64,000 nucleotides of DNA, taken from assembly GCA_030684555.1 (NCBI GenBank), contig JAUXVN010000129.1:2501-66500 (forward strand). Reading direction: 5' to 3'. Below are positions 1 to 7,926 of the stretch, in pieces (position 1 is the first letter of the stretch; each line of letters opens with the position of its first letter). Below the pieces are notes generated by a model. That model saw nothing but the letters and a program-made list of their open reading frames with translations, searched no databases and was not told the origin of the DNA. The position numbers and the translations under genes were made by a program. The DNA is from Ignavibacteria bacterium. GTDB lineage: Bacteria > Bacteroidota > Ignavibacteria > Ignavibacteriales > Ignavibacteriaceae.

Positions 1-194
1 TCGTTCATCTGAGCACCAAATGAACCAACTGTAATGAAGTTACCTCCAATGGCAACATTTATAGTTTGTGAATTCGAACTTGACATGGCTCTTAAAAGCT
101 GCACGTCTGTTTGAGAAAAATTGAATTGATTTATTGATGCTACAAAAAGCATCGTAAGCAGAACAATTTTCAAATACTTTCCATTATTTTTCAT
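1..194 (-). CDS. 5' end of a secreted protein, partial
   Basis: The ATG lies at 194 on the minus strand and the frame stays open to the window edge. The first ~20 residues (MKNNGKYLKIVLLTMLFVAS) form a typical Sec signal peptide: basic start, hydrophobic core. The mature start reads QTDVQLLRAMSSSNSQ and then a Gly/Val-rich stretch. It follows rfbB by 20 bp in the same direction, so it probably belongs to the same envelope/carbohydrate operon. An SLBB-type polysaccharide export protein would fit the position, but the visible 64 residues do not prove a family. Confidence 0.6.
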   Translation of the reverse strand, partial: MKNNGKYLKIVLLTMLFVASINQFNFSQTDVQLLRAMSSSNSQTINVAIGGNFITVGSFGAQMN

Positions 195-214
195 TTTTAT
201 TCTCATTAGTCCCT

Positions 215-1228
215 TTATTTGGCTGAATATTGTATTGAATAATATTTTTGATAATCACCCGAAATGATTCTTTCCCACCATTTTTGGTTTTCAAGATACC
301 ATTTTATTGTATAATCAATTGCTGTTTCAAAATTAAATGAAGGTTTCCAACCGAGTTCATTTTCAATTTTAGAGGCATCTATCGCATAACGTCTATCGTG
401 ACCGGGACGATCTTTTACATAGTGTATTAAGGTTTCAGGTTTGCCAAGTATTTGCAAAATCAATTTAATGATATCTATGTTTGGCATTTCATTATTTGCC
501 CCGATGTTATAAACTTCGCCCGATTTACCCTTTTCAAAAACCAAATCTACTGCTTTATTGTGGTCGATAACATATATCCAATCCCTTACATTCATCCCAT
601 CACCATAAACCGGAAGATTTTTATTGTTAAGAGCATTAATAATCATGAGTGGAATAAGTTTTTCGGGAAACTGAAATGGACCATAATTGTTTGAGCACCT
701 TGTAACTGAAACCGGCATTCCGTAAGTATGATAAAATGCAAGAGCCATCATATCAGCTCCGGCTTTACTCGAAGAATATGGGCTATTCGGCGATAGATTG
801 GTAAGTTCAGTAAATAATCCTTCATCACCTAAGCTGCCATAAACTTCATCTGTAGATATCTGTAAAAACTTTTGAACTTCGTGTCTTCTCGCTGTTTCGA
901 GAAGTACGTTTGTCCCGATAACATTAGTTCTATAAAATATTTCAGAGCCAAGAATGCTTCTATCTACGTGAGATTCAGCAGCAAAATTTATTACATATTT
1001 GATTTCATATTTCTTAAAAAGATATTCAACTAATTCTGAATTAGTTATATCTCCTTTTACGAAACAATAATTCGGGTTGTTTTCAGATTCTTTTAAATTT
1101 TCAAGATTACCGGCATAAGTAAGTTTATCAAGATTAACTATAAAATAATCATCCCGCTCTTTTAGAATATGATTGATATAGTTGCTTCCAATAAAACCTG
1201 CACCACCGGTTACTAAAATTCTCTTCAT
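215..1228 (-). CDS. rfbB: dTDP-glucose 4,6-dehydratase
   Basis: Converts dTDP-D-glucose to dTDP-4-keto-6-deoxy-D-glucose, the second step of dTDP-L-rhamnose synthesis, in the cytoplasm. The 337-residue extended SDR has the NAD-binding GGAGFIG at 8-14, the catalytic TDE at 126-128 that separates this enzyme from plain epimerases, and the YxxxK pair Y151/K155. Length is normal for RfbB. It lies in a minus-strand run behind a beta-barrel gene (15 bp gap) and before a secreted protein, so its product probably feeds surface polysaccharide. An RfbD-like reductase sits separately at 12.8 kb. Confidence 0.95.
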   Translation of the reverse strand: MKRILVTGGAGFIGSNYINHILKERDDYFIVNLDKLTYAGNLENLKESENNPNYCFVKGDITNSELVEYLFKKYEIKYVINFAAESHVDRSILGSEIFYRTNVIGTNVLLETARRHEVQKFLQISTDEVYGSLGDEGLFTELTNLSPNSPYSSSKAGADMMALAFYHTYGMPVSVTRCSNNYGPFQFPEKLIPLMIINALNNKNLPVYGDGMNVRDWIYVIDHNKAVDLVFEKGKSGEVYNIGANNEMPNIDIIKLILQILGKPETLIHYVKDRPGHDRRYAIDASKIENELGWKPSFNFETAIDYTIKWYLENQKWWERIISGDYQKYYSIQYSAK

Positions 1229-1243
1229 AAAATATGTTCCATA

Positions 1244-1975
1244 TTAGTAAGCAAAAAATCCGAAAAAGATTCCGGTTTGAATAAATAACGCATCCCCTTT
1301 TAATGTTGAAGGAGTATTGAAAATTTCTTTCTTATTATCTATTTGCCAATCTTCACTAAAAGTAAAAGCATATCCGGCACCAATTCTAAATGAGACAAAA
1401 CGATAGACCGGAATATCGACATTCAAAGTAGGAGCAAAAACAAAATGTGTTTTATTTATTTGTCTGCTAAAGCTTGAAGCATACTGAGATGTATCTGACA
1501 ATTCGTTCCAGATATTATCCCATTGAAAAGTTGATTTATTTCTAAACAATTCAATTTTTGTATCACCACCACCGATAATTGCGCCAATAGAGATAGCAAA
1601 ACTTCGACTCAAAGGAATTGAATACTCAAGTGTTAACCCGCCAAAACTTGAAGAAAAAATTATTTCTCTTTCGAACCCGTCCTTAAATGCTGTACTGGAT
1701 GTTGAACCGCCAAAGCCGATTCCTCCGATTCGCAAATTTGGAATAAAACTTAAATAGACGAATCCGGCTCCACCAGAAGCAAAAAATCCACTGTTGCTCA
1801 GTTCAGGGACGCCAAACCCAATTAACTTTGAATTCAGTTCATTAAAATTTGGGATTAACCAAGCCGGAGAAAACCCGCCACCTGCTCCAAAAGGTGAGTC
1901 GAAATATCTTTTTTCTTGAGCCTCAACTTTCAAGGAAAGAAGAAAAATCAAAAAGAGTAAAATCGATCTACGCAT
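1244..1975 (-). CDS. Outer-membrane beta-barrel protein, unknown function
   Basis: Predicted 243-residue exported protein. Residues 1-19 are a signal peptide ending at VEAQEKRYF. The rest is rich in Gly and aromatic residues, with alternating stretches (GGIGFGGSTSS, FAISIGAIIGGG, FVSFRIGAGYAFTF) and a C-terminus ending in an aromatic (GIFFGFFAY), the usual marks of a small outer-membrane barrel. No enzyme motif is visible. It sits 29 bp behind the transglutaminase-like gene and 15 bp before rfbB, so all are probably co-transcribed. Function is not assignable. Confidence 0.7.
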   Translation of the reverse strand: MRRSILLFLIFLLSLKVEAQEKRYFDSPFGAGGGFSPAWLIPNFNELNSKLIGFGVPELSNSGFFASGGAGFVYLSFIPNLRIGGIGFGGSTSSTAFKDGFEREIIFSSSFGGLTLEYSIPLSRSFAISIGAIIGGGDTKIELFRNKSTFQWDNIWNELSDTSQYASSFSRQINKTHFVFAPTLNVDIPVYRFVSFRIGAGYAFTFSEDWQIDNKKEIFNTPSTLKGDALFIQTGIFFGFFAY

Positions 1976-2004
1976 ACTTACCTCAACAAATAATTTAAGT
2001 TAAC

Positions 2005-3450
2005 TTATTTTTCGTTTTCATCTTCAGAAAGATATGTTACTTTCATATCATAATTCCATCTATCAAAATATAAATTCCCTCCACGCCATTCAACTTCACC
2101 GCGTTGAAAATCAAGCGTTTCGCTTCGTGGATAAATTTTTCCAGGATACAGAGGTTTTCCATAATCGTCATTCACAATATACCGATATGGGTCTATTCCT
2201 GAAGCATAAAAATATTTCACCAAATCATCATTGTTTTGCTGAATTCCAAAATCCGGGTCAACCGTTATCCAGCCGAATTCATCAAAATAAACTTCAGCCC
2301 AGTCATGCAAATTCACAGCCCCCGGATGGAGCATCCAACCGCTTTGCCATTTAGCAGGTATTCCATTATACCGACAAAGTGTTATGAATAATAAAGATTT
2401 AATTCCGCAATCTCCATGCATGTTGTCCAAACAATAATCTGAAATTGCACTTAATGTAGAATATTCCCGAGCACTCGCCCACGGAATTTTTTCTGTGAGC
2501 CACTCTATTATCAATTTAATTTTTTTATAATTGTTTTTTTCTGTCCCAATAATTGATTGAGAAATCTCTTTTAACTTATCACTAAAGTGAATATGCGGAA
2601 GTTGTTCAGTTGTGAATGATGAATACACTTCTGAGTTTTTAGAAACAGTATACTCTTTAGTATCATCTAATTTTAAGAATGAACCATAGGACAAATACTC
2701 TAATTCATAAGAGAATATTGTAGGTTGTCCCGCAACTGTAGTCTGTTCAAGATAGATACTGCTGTGTGAAAATTCATTACCACTAATTATGTGGTTTTTA
2801 GGATTAACTTCTTTCAAATTAATATTCAACTGACGAGGATTATCACTTCTCGGGTAAGGCAGCCAGCACCTAATAACTTCCCCTGCCGGAACCACATCAG
2901 GCTTCACTTTCAGCTCATAATTAATTCTAAATTTTACAGGTTTCAGCAGTTGCCTTTTTGTCAAGTTGGATTCGTAAATTAGTGCGGGAATGTGAACAGA
3001 CAAAAAATCAGCAAGTTTATTCTCGCCAATGCTATAAATGCTCTCTTTTACTTTCTTTGCTTCTTTATCAATTCTAAAAAGATTTGGGATAGCATTCTTG
3101 AAATATCTTTTCTCCCCATTTATTAATTTCATTTCGAGTGCTTTAGATGATTCCCATTCAACAAGCATTTGGTCGGTGAGTTGGGGATAATATTTTTTTA
3201 ATTGATTAAAAATGTAATCTCGATTTCTTGTGAAATCTTTTTCAATTCTATCCATTAATTCTTTTTGAAATGAGAGTTCGTATTTATCTAATTCTGTAAT
3301 CTGTGAAAATGTAATTAATGAATCTATAATTAAACCCGCTTTTTTATAATTCCCCTCACCAATTTCGGATTGCAATCCCGGAAATTTTTGCTGACTGAAA
3401 ACAGTTGTATTCAGTACAAGGACGAATGTTATTAAAATTTTCTTTAGCAT
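2005..3450 (-). CDS. Secreted transglutaminase-like domain protein
   Basis: A 481-residue exported protein with signal peptide 1-19 (cut near VFSQ). Residues ~170-280 resemble the beta-rich domain that often precedes bacterial transglutaminase-like cores. The core carries a full triad: C348 in HGDCGIKSLLF, H382 in NLHDWAEVY, and D398 in WITVDPDFG. Such proteins act as periplasmic cysteine proteases or transglutaminases; the substrate is unknown. The gene starts 8 bp after the KdsC-type phosphatase and leads into the barrel protein and rfbB, suggesting an envelope role. Confidence 0.85.
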   Translation of the reverse strand: MLKKILITFVLVLNTTVFSQQKFPGLQSEIGEGNYKKAGLIIDSLITFSQITELDKYELSFQKELMDRIEKDFTRNRDYIFNQLKKYYPQLTDQMLVEWESSKALEMKLINGEKRYFKNAIPNLFRIDKEAKKVKESIYSIGENKLADFLSVHIPALIYESNLTKRQLLKPVKFRINYELKVKPDVVPAGEVIRCWLPYPRSDNPRQLNINLKEVNPKNHIISGNEFSHSSIYLEQTTVAGQPTIFSYELEYLSYGSFLKLDDTKEYTVSKNSEVYSSFTTEQLPHIHFSDKLKEISQSIIGTEKNNYKKIKLIIEWLTEKIPWASAREYSTLSAISDYCLDNMHGDCGIKSLLFITLCRYNGIPAKWQSGWMLHPGAVNLHDWAEVYFDEFGWITVDPDFGIQQNNDDLVKYFYASGIDPYRYIVNDDYGKPLYPGKIYPRSETLDFQRGEVEWRGGNLYFDRWNYDMKVTYLSEDENEK

Positions 3451-3458
3451 AAATAGAC

Positions 3459-4019
3459 TTATTTTTGTGTAAAAATAATCAAATCAGAAATATATCTGAA
3501 AACACATTCTCCTCCTTTTTGAGGGGTTACGAGATGACATTTCTTTATAACCTGGGAAGCAGCATCTTTAGGACAAATACTTAATCCAACAAAATCTAAG
3601 ACTTCCAAATCATTGACATCATCTCCTATAAAAGCAATTTGCTCCGGAGTAAAACCATTTTCACTAATTATCTTTTTTACCTCGTCGAGTTTATTTTCGA
3701 CACCATAACTAATAAAATCAAACTTGAGAACATCAGCACGCTTTTTTGCTATCGGGGTTTTATCGGCAGATATAATGCCGGTTTTAATGCCGGTTTCTCT
3801 CAAGAGTTTAACACCCATACCGTCTTTCGCATTAAATTTTTTCATTACAAGTCCGGCTTCAGTATAATACATCCCACCGTCTGTCAATACACCATCTACA
3901 TCTGTAAGTAATACTTTAATTTGTTTTAGTCTGTTAAAATTCTTTTTGCTTATTGTTTCTTTAGACACAATATTTACTCGATTCATTTTATTTATATTTT
4001 CTGAATACCGCTGTTTCAA
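3459..4019 (-). CDS. kdsC: HAD phosphatase, KdsC (Kdo-8-phosphate phosphatase) family
   Basis: Probable 3-deoxy-D-manno-octulosonate 8-phosphate phosphatase, which releases Kdo for LPS core assembly. HAD motif I is TDVDGVLTDG (D40 nucleophile, D42 acid), motif II is the Ser in GIISAD (~81-86), and motif IV is GDDVND at 132-137. There is no cap domain, as expected for the tetrameric C0 family. The start is uncertain: the frame opens at a TTG (4019), while an ATG at residue 12 would give a more usual ~175-residue protein; neither has a clear ribosome site. A sialic/legionaminic-acid pathway phosphatase of the same fold is the alternative. Confidence 0.82.
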   Translation of the reverse strand: MKQRYSENINKMNRVNIVSKETISKKNFNRLKQIKVLLTDVDGVLTDGGMYYTEAGLVMKKFNAKDGMGVKLLRETGIKTGIISADKTPIAKKRADVLKFDFISYGVENKLDEVKKIISENGFTPEQIAFIGDDVNDLEVLDFVGLSICPKDAASQVIKKCHLVTPQKGGECVFRYISDLIIFTQK

Positions 4020-4352
4020 TCTTGTTGATTGAAGAGCACCTTAGTTTTACAAAAACCGATTGTAATAATATGAATTTTTTAATTGTTTGAGAAATGAATA
4101 TCTCTATAATAGTTATCAATAATGGTCAAACAGGTTACTTCAATAAATTTAAGTTCCCGATTTTTTAGCTGCGAAATAATCTTCGACTGCATGAAATATT
4201 TTCGTAGTCAGATATTACAAAAGGTTAGTATTTTCAACAAATTAAATAAAATTTCATTGGAACATCTTTTGCAACTGATTTCCATGAAAAAAATTATTCA
4301 CTCATCAAGGAGTGGTTATGAGACTCCTAAAATCACATTTGAAAGATTAATT
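4020..4352. promoter_or_regulatory. Divergent intergenic region with a 10-codon leader ORF
   Basis: This gap holds the promoters of the minus-strand kdsC run and the plus-strand cargo gene. AAGGAG at 4307-4312 is a strong ribosome site five bases before an ATG at 4318; that frame encodes only MRLLKSHLKD and stops at 4348-4350, two bases before the ATG of the cargo gene at 4353. The cargo ATG itself has only a weak GAAAG upstream. The small ORF could couple translation into the downstream gene. No other gene is seen. Confidence 0.4.
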
Positions 4353-5198
4353 ATGAAAAAATTTACTCTTATCATGTTTTCCTTATGTATTTTATTAACC
4401 ATGCAAGTTTCAGCTCAATGGATAAATAAATGGACTTCAGCACCAATCAGTTATACAACATTAACAGGATGGTTCAATTTCGAAAAAACTGAAGATAGTT
4501 GGAAACAAAGATTTTATTACTTAGATACGCTAAAATTTATGGTGTACGCTGATCATTTTTCGCAAAATCCTCAATACACATATAATTTTACTAATGCAGA
4601 ACAACTTGCAGGTCAACAATTATATTCAATGGCTCAGGATGTTACAGGTGATGGAATTACAGAATTCTATGTGCTCGGCTGGTATGGGAATTCTACTGAT
4701 TACCGTCAAGGTTTCAAGATTTTAGATATAACTACAAACACAGCAGTTTTCGAAAAAAACAATGTTGGAGCTTATTATTCGTACCCTACTTTTGCAGATG
4801 TTGACGGTGACGGAGTTATAGAATGTTACTTTATAAAATATCCGTATCCTTTTGATGGTACTTACACATATGAAGTTTATACCACAGGAACAACCGGTTT
4901 AAATACAAATGATAAACCGATTCGATTTGAACTAAAACAGAATTTCCCTAATCCATTTAATCCATCTACCAAAATTGAATTTTCTATTGATAGAAGTGAA
5001 AATGTCAAATTGGAAATTTTTGATATAACCGGCAGCAGTGTAATTACTCTTCTTAATGAATTTAAGGAAGCTGGGGCTCATTCAGTAATTTGGGATGGGA
5101 AAGACTCACAAAATTTTTCTCAACCGACCGGGGTTTATTTTTATCGGTTAAATATTTCAAACCATGCTGAAAATCGAAAAATGATAATTTTAAAATAA
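4353..5198 (+). CDS. T9SS cargo protein with C-terminal sorting domain
   Basis: A 281-residue exported protein. I place the start at the ATG at 4353, because MKKFTLIMFSLCILLTMQVSAQ is a clean signal peptide; the open frame reaches back to 4122 but that extension is not protein-like. The middle carries two Asp-rich calcium-like loops (DVTGDGITEF and DVDGDGVIECYF) as in FG-GAP/VCBS repeats. The end is a type A T9SS sorting domain: QNFPNPFNPSTKIEF, then GVYFYRLN and a basic-hydrophobic tail. The protein is likely passed through the T9SS and fixed on the surface or released. It precedes the PqqD cassette by 68 bp but need not belong to it. Confidence 0.85.
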   Translation: MKKFTLIMFSLCILLTMQVSAQWINKWTSAPISYTTLTGWFNFEKTEDSWKQRFYYLDTLKFMVYADHFSQNPQYTYNFTNAEQLAGQQLYSMAQDVTGDGITEFYVLGWYGNSTDYRQGFKILDITTNTAVFEKNNVGAYYSYPTFADVDGDGVIECYFIKYPYPFDGTYTYEVYTTGTTGLNTNDKPIRFELKQNFPNPFNPSTKIEFSIDRSENVKLEIFDITGSSVITLLNEFKEAGAHSVIWDGKDSQNFSQPTGVYFYRLNISNHAENRKMIILK

Positions 5199-5266
5199 TT
5201 AGAATCCGGTTTAGATTACTCACATCAAACTGGTGTCCAACGCCTACTTTTAAGAAAAGGAGTGAA

Positions 5267-5521
5267 ATGAATTCTTTTAATATTCCGCCAAACGTCGCAG
5301 TAAGCGATACAGGCTTTGTGTTCCTACCTACTACGGGGGAAACATTTACTTTAAATGAAATCGGCAAAGAAATTTTTAAGCAGCTTCAGCAAGGTAAAGG
5401 TTATGATGAGATTGTAGATTCAATTTTATCCTTTTATGATATAGATAAAAACTCTTTCGAAAGAGATTTTAATGATTTTGTTATGCAGTTAAAAAATTAT
5501 TCATTAGTAGTTGAATTATGA
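5267..5521 (+). CDS. Small PqqD-like protein
   Basis: An 84-residue protein with the PqqD-fold pattern: a short beta region carrying a Thr-Gly-Glu turn (LPTTGETFTLNEIGKEIFKQL at ~23-43), then helices with the GKGYDEIVDSIL and LKNYSLVVEL pattern. PqqD proteins bind a leader peptide and hand it to a modifying enzyme; many stand-alone homologues occur beside ATP-grasp or radical-SAM enzymes. It has a strong AAGGAG site and its stop overlaps the ATG of the ATP-grasp gene (ATGA), so the two are translationally coupled. No precursor peptide was recognised nearby. Confidence 0.72.
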   Translation: MNSFNIPPNVAVSDTGFVFLPTTGETFTLNEIGKEIFKQLQQGKGYDEIVDSILSFYDIDKNSFERDFNDFVMQLKNYSLVVEL

Positions 5522-6552
5522 ATATTGCCGTAACAGGTCTGAATGCTACCGATAATCCGGGACCAGGAATTCCGGTAATCAGAAGTATCAAAGCACACCC
5601 TGATTTTAATGGGAATATAATCGGTTTAATCTACGACTCATTAGAACCCGGAATTTATATGGAAGAGATGGCGAATAAATGCTATTTAATTCCATATCCT
5701 TCAAGTGGACTGGATATGTTATTAGAGCGTATTTCAGCAATCCATGAAAAAGAAAAAATTGACCTCATCATTCCAACACTTGATTCAGAACTTTATGGTT
5801 TTGCAAAAATTAAAGACAGATTAAGTGAGCTCGGAATTAAAACATTCTTACCTACTATTCAACAATTAAACATAAGGGCAAAAGATAATTTATTTGACTT
5901 TTGCACATCGCACGAAATTAAAGTACCAAAAAATATTCTACTCACATCTTCAAATGATATTTACAAAATTCCTAAGGACTTTAAATATCCGGTAGTTGTA
6001 AAAGGTATATTTTATGATGCTTACATCGCAAATAATTTTGATGAAATTAAAACCGCCTTCCATAAAATGAGCGCCAAATGGGGTTATCCTATTATTGTTC
6101 AAGAGTTCATCAAAGGGAATGAATTTAACGTTGTGGCTTTGGGCGATGGCACCGGAGAAACAATTGGTGCGGTTCCGATGAAAAAACTTTACATTACAGA
6201 TAAAGGTAAAGGTTGGGCTGGAATTACAATTGATGACCCGAATCTATTAAATCTTTCGAAAAAAATTATTTCAAAAACCAAGTGGAAAAGCGGAATGGAA
6301 CTTGAGTATATAAAATCGGAAGAGACGAACGAATATTACTTACTCGAAATTAATCCACGATTCCCGGCTTGGGTTTATCTTGCCCCAAACGCTGGTCAAA
6401 ATCTTCCGTATGCTTTAGTTCAATTAGCTATGGGCGAAACCATTAAACCATTTGAACAATACGATGTAGGGACAATATTTGTGCGGGCTGCATGGGACTT
6501 GATTACTAATTTAAAAGCTTTTGAAAAAATTGCAATCCAAGGAGAAATATAA
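5518..6552 (+). CDS. ATP-grasp carboxylate-amine ligase, CarB/PylC-like
   Basis: A 344-residue ATP-grasp enzyme with a Rossmann-like N-domain (MNIAVTGLNATDNPGPG), an ATP-binding Lys in YPVVVKG (K162), a second strand motif VQEFIKGNEFNVV (195-206), and the metal-binding LEINPRFP (E277, N279, R281). Such enzymes activate a carboxylate as acyl-phosphate and join it to an amine or thiol. The layout resembles the CarB-domain/PylC group rather than D-Ala-D-Ala ligase. It overlaps both neighbours (PqqD-like by four bases, decarboxylase by one), so all three products probably act together. The substrate is unknown. Confidence 0.85.
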   Translation: MNIAVTGLNATDNPGPGIPVIRSIKAHPDFNGNIIGLIYDSLEPGIYMEEMANKCYLIPYPSSGLDMLLERISAIHEKEKIDLIIPTLDSELYGFAKIKDRLSELGIKTFLPTIQQLNIRAKDNLFDFCTSHEIKVPKNILLTSSNDIYKIPKDFKYPVVVKGIFYDAYIANNFDEIKTAFHKMSAKWGYPIIVQEFIKGNEFNVVALGDGTGETIGAVPMKKLYITDKGKGWAGITIDDPNLLNLSKKIISKTKWKSGMELEYIKSEETNEYYLLEINPRFPAWVYLAPNAGQNLPYALVQLAMGETIKPFEQYDVGTIFVRAAWDLITNLKAFEKIAIQGEI

Positions 6553-7907
6553 TGGATACAAAAAAACGATATGAACGACCGGTAATCACAAAACATTACT
6601 CAGGTTTTATGAACAAAATCGGAACAAGTTCATTCTCAAAACCCAAAAAAGATATTGATGGTGTTGCCGTTACTGATTTAGTTGAAAAATTCGGATCACC
6701 ATTGTTTGTTATATCAGAAAAGAAGATTAGACAAAATCAGCGTAATGCGGTTCGTATTTTCAAAACACGCTATCCAAAAGTTCAGTTTGCATGGTCTTAT
6801 AAAACTAATTATTTAAATGCTGTCTGTTCAGTATTTCATCAGGAGAATTCATGGGCAGAAGTTGTTTCAGAATTTGAATATGATAAAGCGCGTAAACTTG
6901 GCATTAAGGGAGAGAACATTATTTTCAATGGTCCTGATAAAAGTCGAAATGCACTTTTAAAAGCCATAAAAGAAAAAGCTAAAATTCATATAGATCATTT
7001 TGATGAACTTTATGAAATAATAGAATTATGCGACACCGAAAAACTTAAAGCAAAAGTTGCAATCAGAATTAATATGGATGTAGGTGTTTATCCTAAATGG
7101 GATCGATTCGGTTTCAATTATGAAAATGGCGAATCGTGGCAGGCAATTAAAAGAATAATTACAAATAAAGACCTGGAATTAATTGGGCTTCACACACACA
7201 TAGGAACTTATATGATGTCTACCGAAGCCTATAGATTAGCAGCGTCAAAATTAGCCGGACTCGCAAGAAGCATAAAAGAACAATTTGATATCGTACTTGA
7301 ATATATTGATCTCGGTGGCGGTTTCGCTTCACATAATACTTTACTCGGACAATATTTACCTGCAGAAGAAGTAATTCCCTCAATTGAACAATTTGCTGAT
7401 GCAATTTCATCAGGATTATTTGAACTAAATTTCAAGAATGACGAGTTACCTTTACTCATTTTAGAAACCGGGCGAGCATTAATTGATGATGCAGGATTTT
7501 TAATCTCAAGTGTATTAGCAAACAAAAGATTATCTGATGGAAAGAAAGCACTCATAATTGATGCAGGGGTAAATATTTTATTTACAGGTTTTTGGTATAA
7601 ACATAAAATTACTCCGGCTCAGGATTGCGGCTTACATACTGAAGAATCAGCAATTTTTGGACCTCTCTGTATGAATATAGATGTTGTTAGAGAAAGCATC
7701 ACACTACCTCTACTTAAAAAGGGGGATAAACTAATAATTGAATATGTTGGAGCTTATGACATGACCCAATGGATGCAATTTATCACACTAAGACCAAATG
7801 TAGTTATGATAATGGAAGATGGTTCAGTTGAATTAATCAGAAAATCTGAAACGCTTGATTACATTTCTGAAATGGAATTACTTCCATTAAAACTATCGTT
7901 AAAATAA
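6552..7907 (+). CDS. PLP-dependent decarboxylase, LysA/ornithine decarboxylase (fold III) family
   Basis: A 451-residue fold-III PLP enzyme. The PLP lysine is K84 in FAWSYKTNYL, followed by LHTHIGT (H216), the phosphate-binding GGG at 255-257, ETGR at 305-308, and GPLC with C373, which supplies the second-subunit catalytic Cys in this family. All catalytic positions seem intact. Diaminopimelate decarboxylase is the closest familiar type, but the linkage to a PqqD-like protein and an ATP-grasp ligase argues for a specialised substrate, either a free diamino acid or a ligated one. Start ATG overlaps the previous stop. Confidence 0.83.
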   Translation: MDTKKRYERPVITKHYSGFMNKIGTSSFSKPKKDIDGVAVTDLVEKFGSPLFVISEKKIRQNQRNAVRIFKTRYPKVQFAWSYKTNYLNAVCSVFHQENSWAEVVSEFEYDKARKLGIKGENIIFNGPDKSRNALLKAIKEKAKIHIDHFDELYEIIELCDTEKLKAKVAIRINMDVGVYPKWDRFGFNYENGESWQAIKRIITNKDLELIGLHTHIGTYMMSTEAYRLAASKLAGLARSIKEQFDIVLEYIDLGGGFASHNTLLGQYLPAEEVIPSIEQFADAISSGLFELNFKNDELPLLILETGRALIDDAGFLISSVLANKRLSDGKKALIIDAGVNILFTGFWYKHKITPAQDCGLHTEESAIFGPLCMNIDVVRESITLPLLKKGDKLIIEYVGAYDMTQWMQFITLRPNVVMIMEDGSVELIRKSETLDYISEMELLPLKLSLK

Positions 7908-7926
7908 AAAGTGAACAGGAATTAAA

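Noticed and set aside
4122-4352. N-terminal extension of the cargo protein at 4353
   Set aside because: The residues do not resemble a protein, and a clean signal peptide begins at 4353.
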